Source: an uncultured Clostridia bacterium (GTDB lineage Bacteria > Bacillota > Clostridia > Christensenellales > UBA1242). From it: a stretch of 6,326 bases of DNA. The notes beneath the pieces were generated by a model. The model saw nothing but the letters and a program-made list of their open reading frames with translations, did no database searches and had not been told where the DNA came from. The position numbers were made by a program, and so were the translations under genes. The stretch lies in the NCBI GenBank assembly GCA_946610655.1, contig CAMOCH010000050.1, positions 1 to 6,326 of the forward strand, written 5' to 3'. Each line of letters opens with the position of its first letter. The first letter of the stretch is position 1. This document shows positions 5,763 through 6,326 of the stretch, one piece after another.

Positions 5763-6326
5763 TTATCCTTCTGCATATGGTCTATTTAAATGCTTATAAG
5801 CTGGCTCAAGTGCAATTCTTCCTCTTGGAGTTCTACTAATAAATCCAAGTTGCAATAAGTATGGCTCATAAACTTCTTCGATAGTTTCAGCTTCCTCACC
5901 TGTTGCAGCAGAAAGCGTATCAAGACCAACTGGTTTTCCTTTAAATTTATCAATCATAGTAAGAAGCAATCTTCTGTCAACCATATCAAGACCAAGCTCA
6001 TCAATATCCATTTTTTGAAGAGCAAGTTTGGTTATATCAATAGAAATTTTGCCCTTTCCAACAACTTCAGCAAAATCTCTAACTCTTTTAAGAAGTCTGT
6101 TTATAATTCTTGGAGTTCCTCTACTTCGGCTTGCAATTTCTTTTGCAGATTCATTATCAATATCAATATTTAAAATATTCGCAGAGCGTTTTCCAATGGT
6201 TGCGAGTTCCTCTGGAGTATATAGTTCTAGACGACACAACACGCCAAATCTATCTCTTAGTGGGCTTGCAAGAGTTCCTGCTTTTGTGGTTGCCCCAATC
6301 AATGTAAATTTTGGAAGATTTATTCT
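5763..6326 (-). CDS. ruvB: Holliday junction branch-migration helicase RuvB, C-terminal part (5' end beyond the window)
   Basis: RuvB is the AAA+ ATPase ring that drives branch migration of Holliday junctions with RuvA during recombinational repair. The window holds its last 187 codons and a TAA stop; the family is about 330-350 residues, so the Walker A and B half lies to the right. The visible part opens with NLPKFTLIGATTKAG, the family's sensor I strand. PLRDRFGV follows at visible residues 22-29 and carries the arginine finger. SRGTPRIINRLLKRVRDFAE is the sensor II helix. The last ~75 residues are the DNA-binding winged helix (LLTMIDKF, LDTLSAATGE, LLQLGFISRTPRGR). The TTG at 6300-6302 that could be read as a start is an internal leucine, because the eight codons before it also match RuvB. 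The stop is one base from the queA start, implying co-transcription. Identification is very secure; nothing looks damaged. Confidence 0.97.
   Translation of the reverse strand, partial: RINLPKFTLIGATTKAGTLASPLRDRFGVLCRLELYTPEELATIGKRSANILNIDIDNESAKEIASRSRGTPRIINRLLKRVRDFAEVVGKGKISIDITKLALQKMDIDELGLDMVDRRLLLTMIDKFKGKPVGLDTLSAATGEEAETIEEVYEPYLLQLGFISRTPRGRIALEPAYKHLNRPYAEG
5766..5772 (-). promoter_or_regulatory. Ribosome binding site of queA, inside the ruvB 3' end
   Basis: AGAAGGA on the minus strand lies 4 bases before the ATG at 5761. It sits in the last codons of ruvB, and the ruvB stop codon falls in the spacer between site and start, so the two genes are likely translationally coupled. 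It decides the queA start against the upstream in-frame ATG at 5776. Confidence 0.8.

Noticed and set aside
6300..6302. TTG as the translation start of a short 179-residue RuvB
   Set aside because: The eight codons upstream to the window edge (RINLPKFT) continue the RuvB match, so the gene is cut by the window rather than truncated.

Overview
This window is a compact, AT-rich (roughly one-third GC by eye) bacterial chromosome segment. Every gene I can support lies on the minus strand, so the biological order runs from the right edge to the left edge: ruvB (partial) - queA - tgt - yajC - a TIGR04086-type small membrane protein - secD - secF. This is the classic ruv-queA-tgt-yajC-secDF neighbourhood. 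The clear AAGGAG-type ribosome sites, low GC and the TIGR04086 protein between yajC and secD point to a low-GC Firmicute, most likely an uncultured clostridial lineage. The lineage assignment is inference. The standard genetic code fits: tryptophans checked in tgt, yajC and secD are TGG, and all stops are TAA or TAG.

Right part (3550-6326): the C-terminal 187 codons of RuvB (Holliday-junction helicase motor), then queA and tgt, two enzymes of queuosine tRNA modification. ruvB and queA are one base apart. queA and tgt are separated by 55 bp holding a weak hairpin. These three are probably one transcript that begins outside the window.

Middle (2461-3549): yajC has its own sigma-A-like promoter and a strong intrinsic terminator. 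The four-helix TIGR04086-type protein follows in a 396-bp gene, closed by a second strong terminator.

Left part (1-2460): secD and secF overlap by 8 bp and form a two-gene unit. It has a near-consensus promoter (TTGACC-18-TATAAT) with an A-rich upstream stretch, and ends in a long perfect hairpin terminator. YajC, SecD and SecF are the accessory subunits of the Sec translocon. SecDF normally uses the ion gradient to help pull secreted proteins across the membrane.

The main point worth a second look is that both SecD and SecF, although clearly recognisable by topology and position, lack the conserved transmembrane aspartate expected in the DAN / NDT motifs and have degraded other family signatures. 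There is no mobile element, CRISPR array, RNA gene or obviously new system here. No gene-free stretch exceeds about 130 bp.
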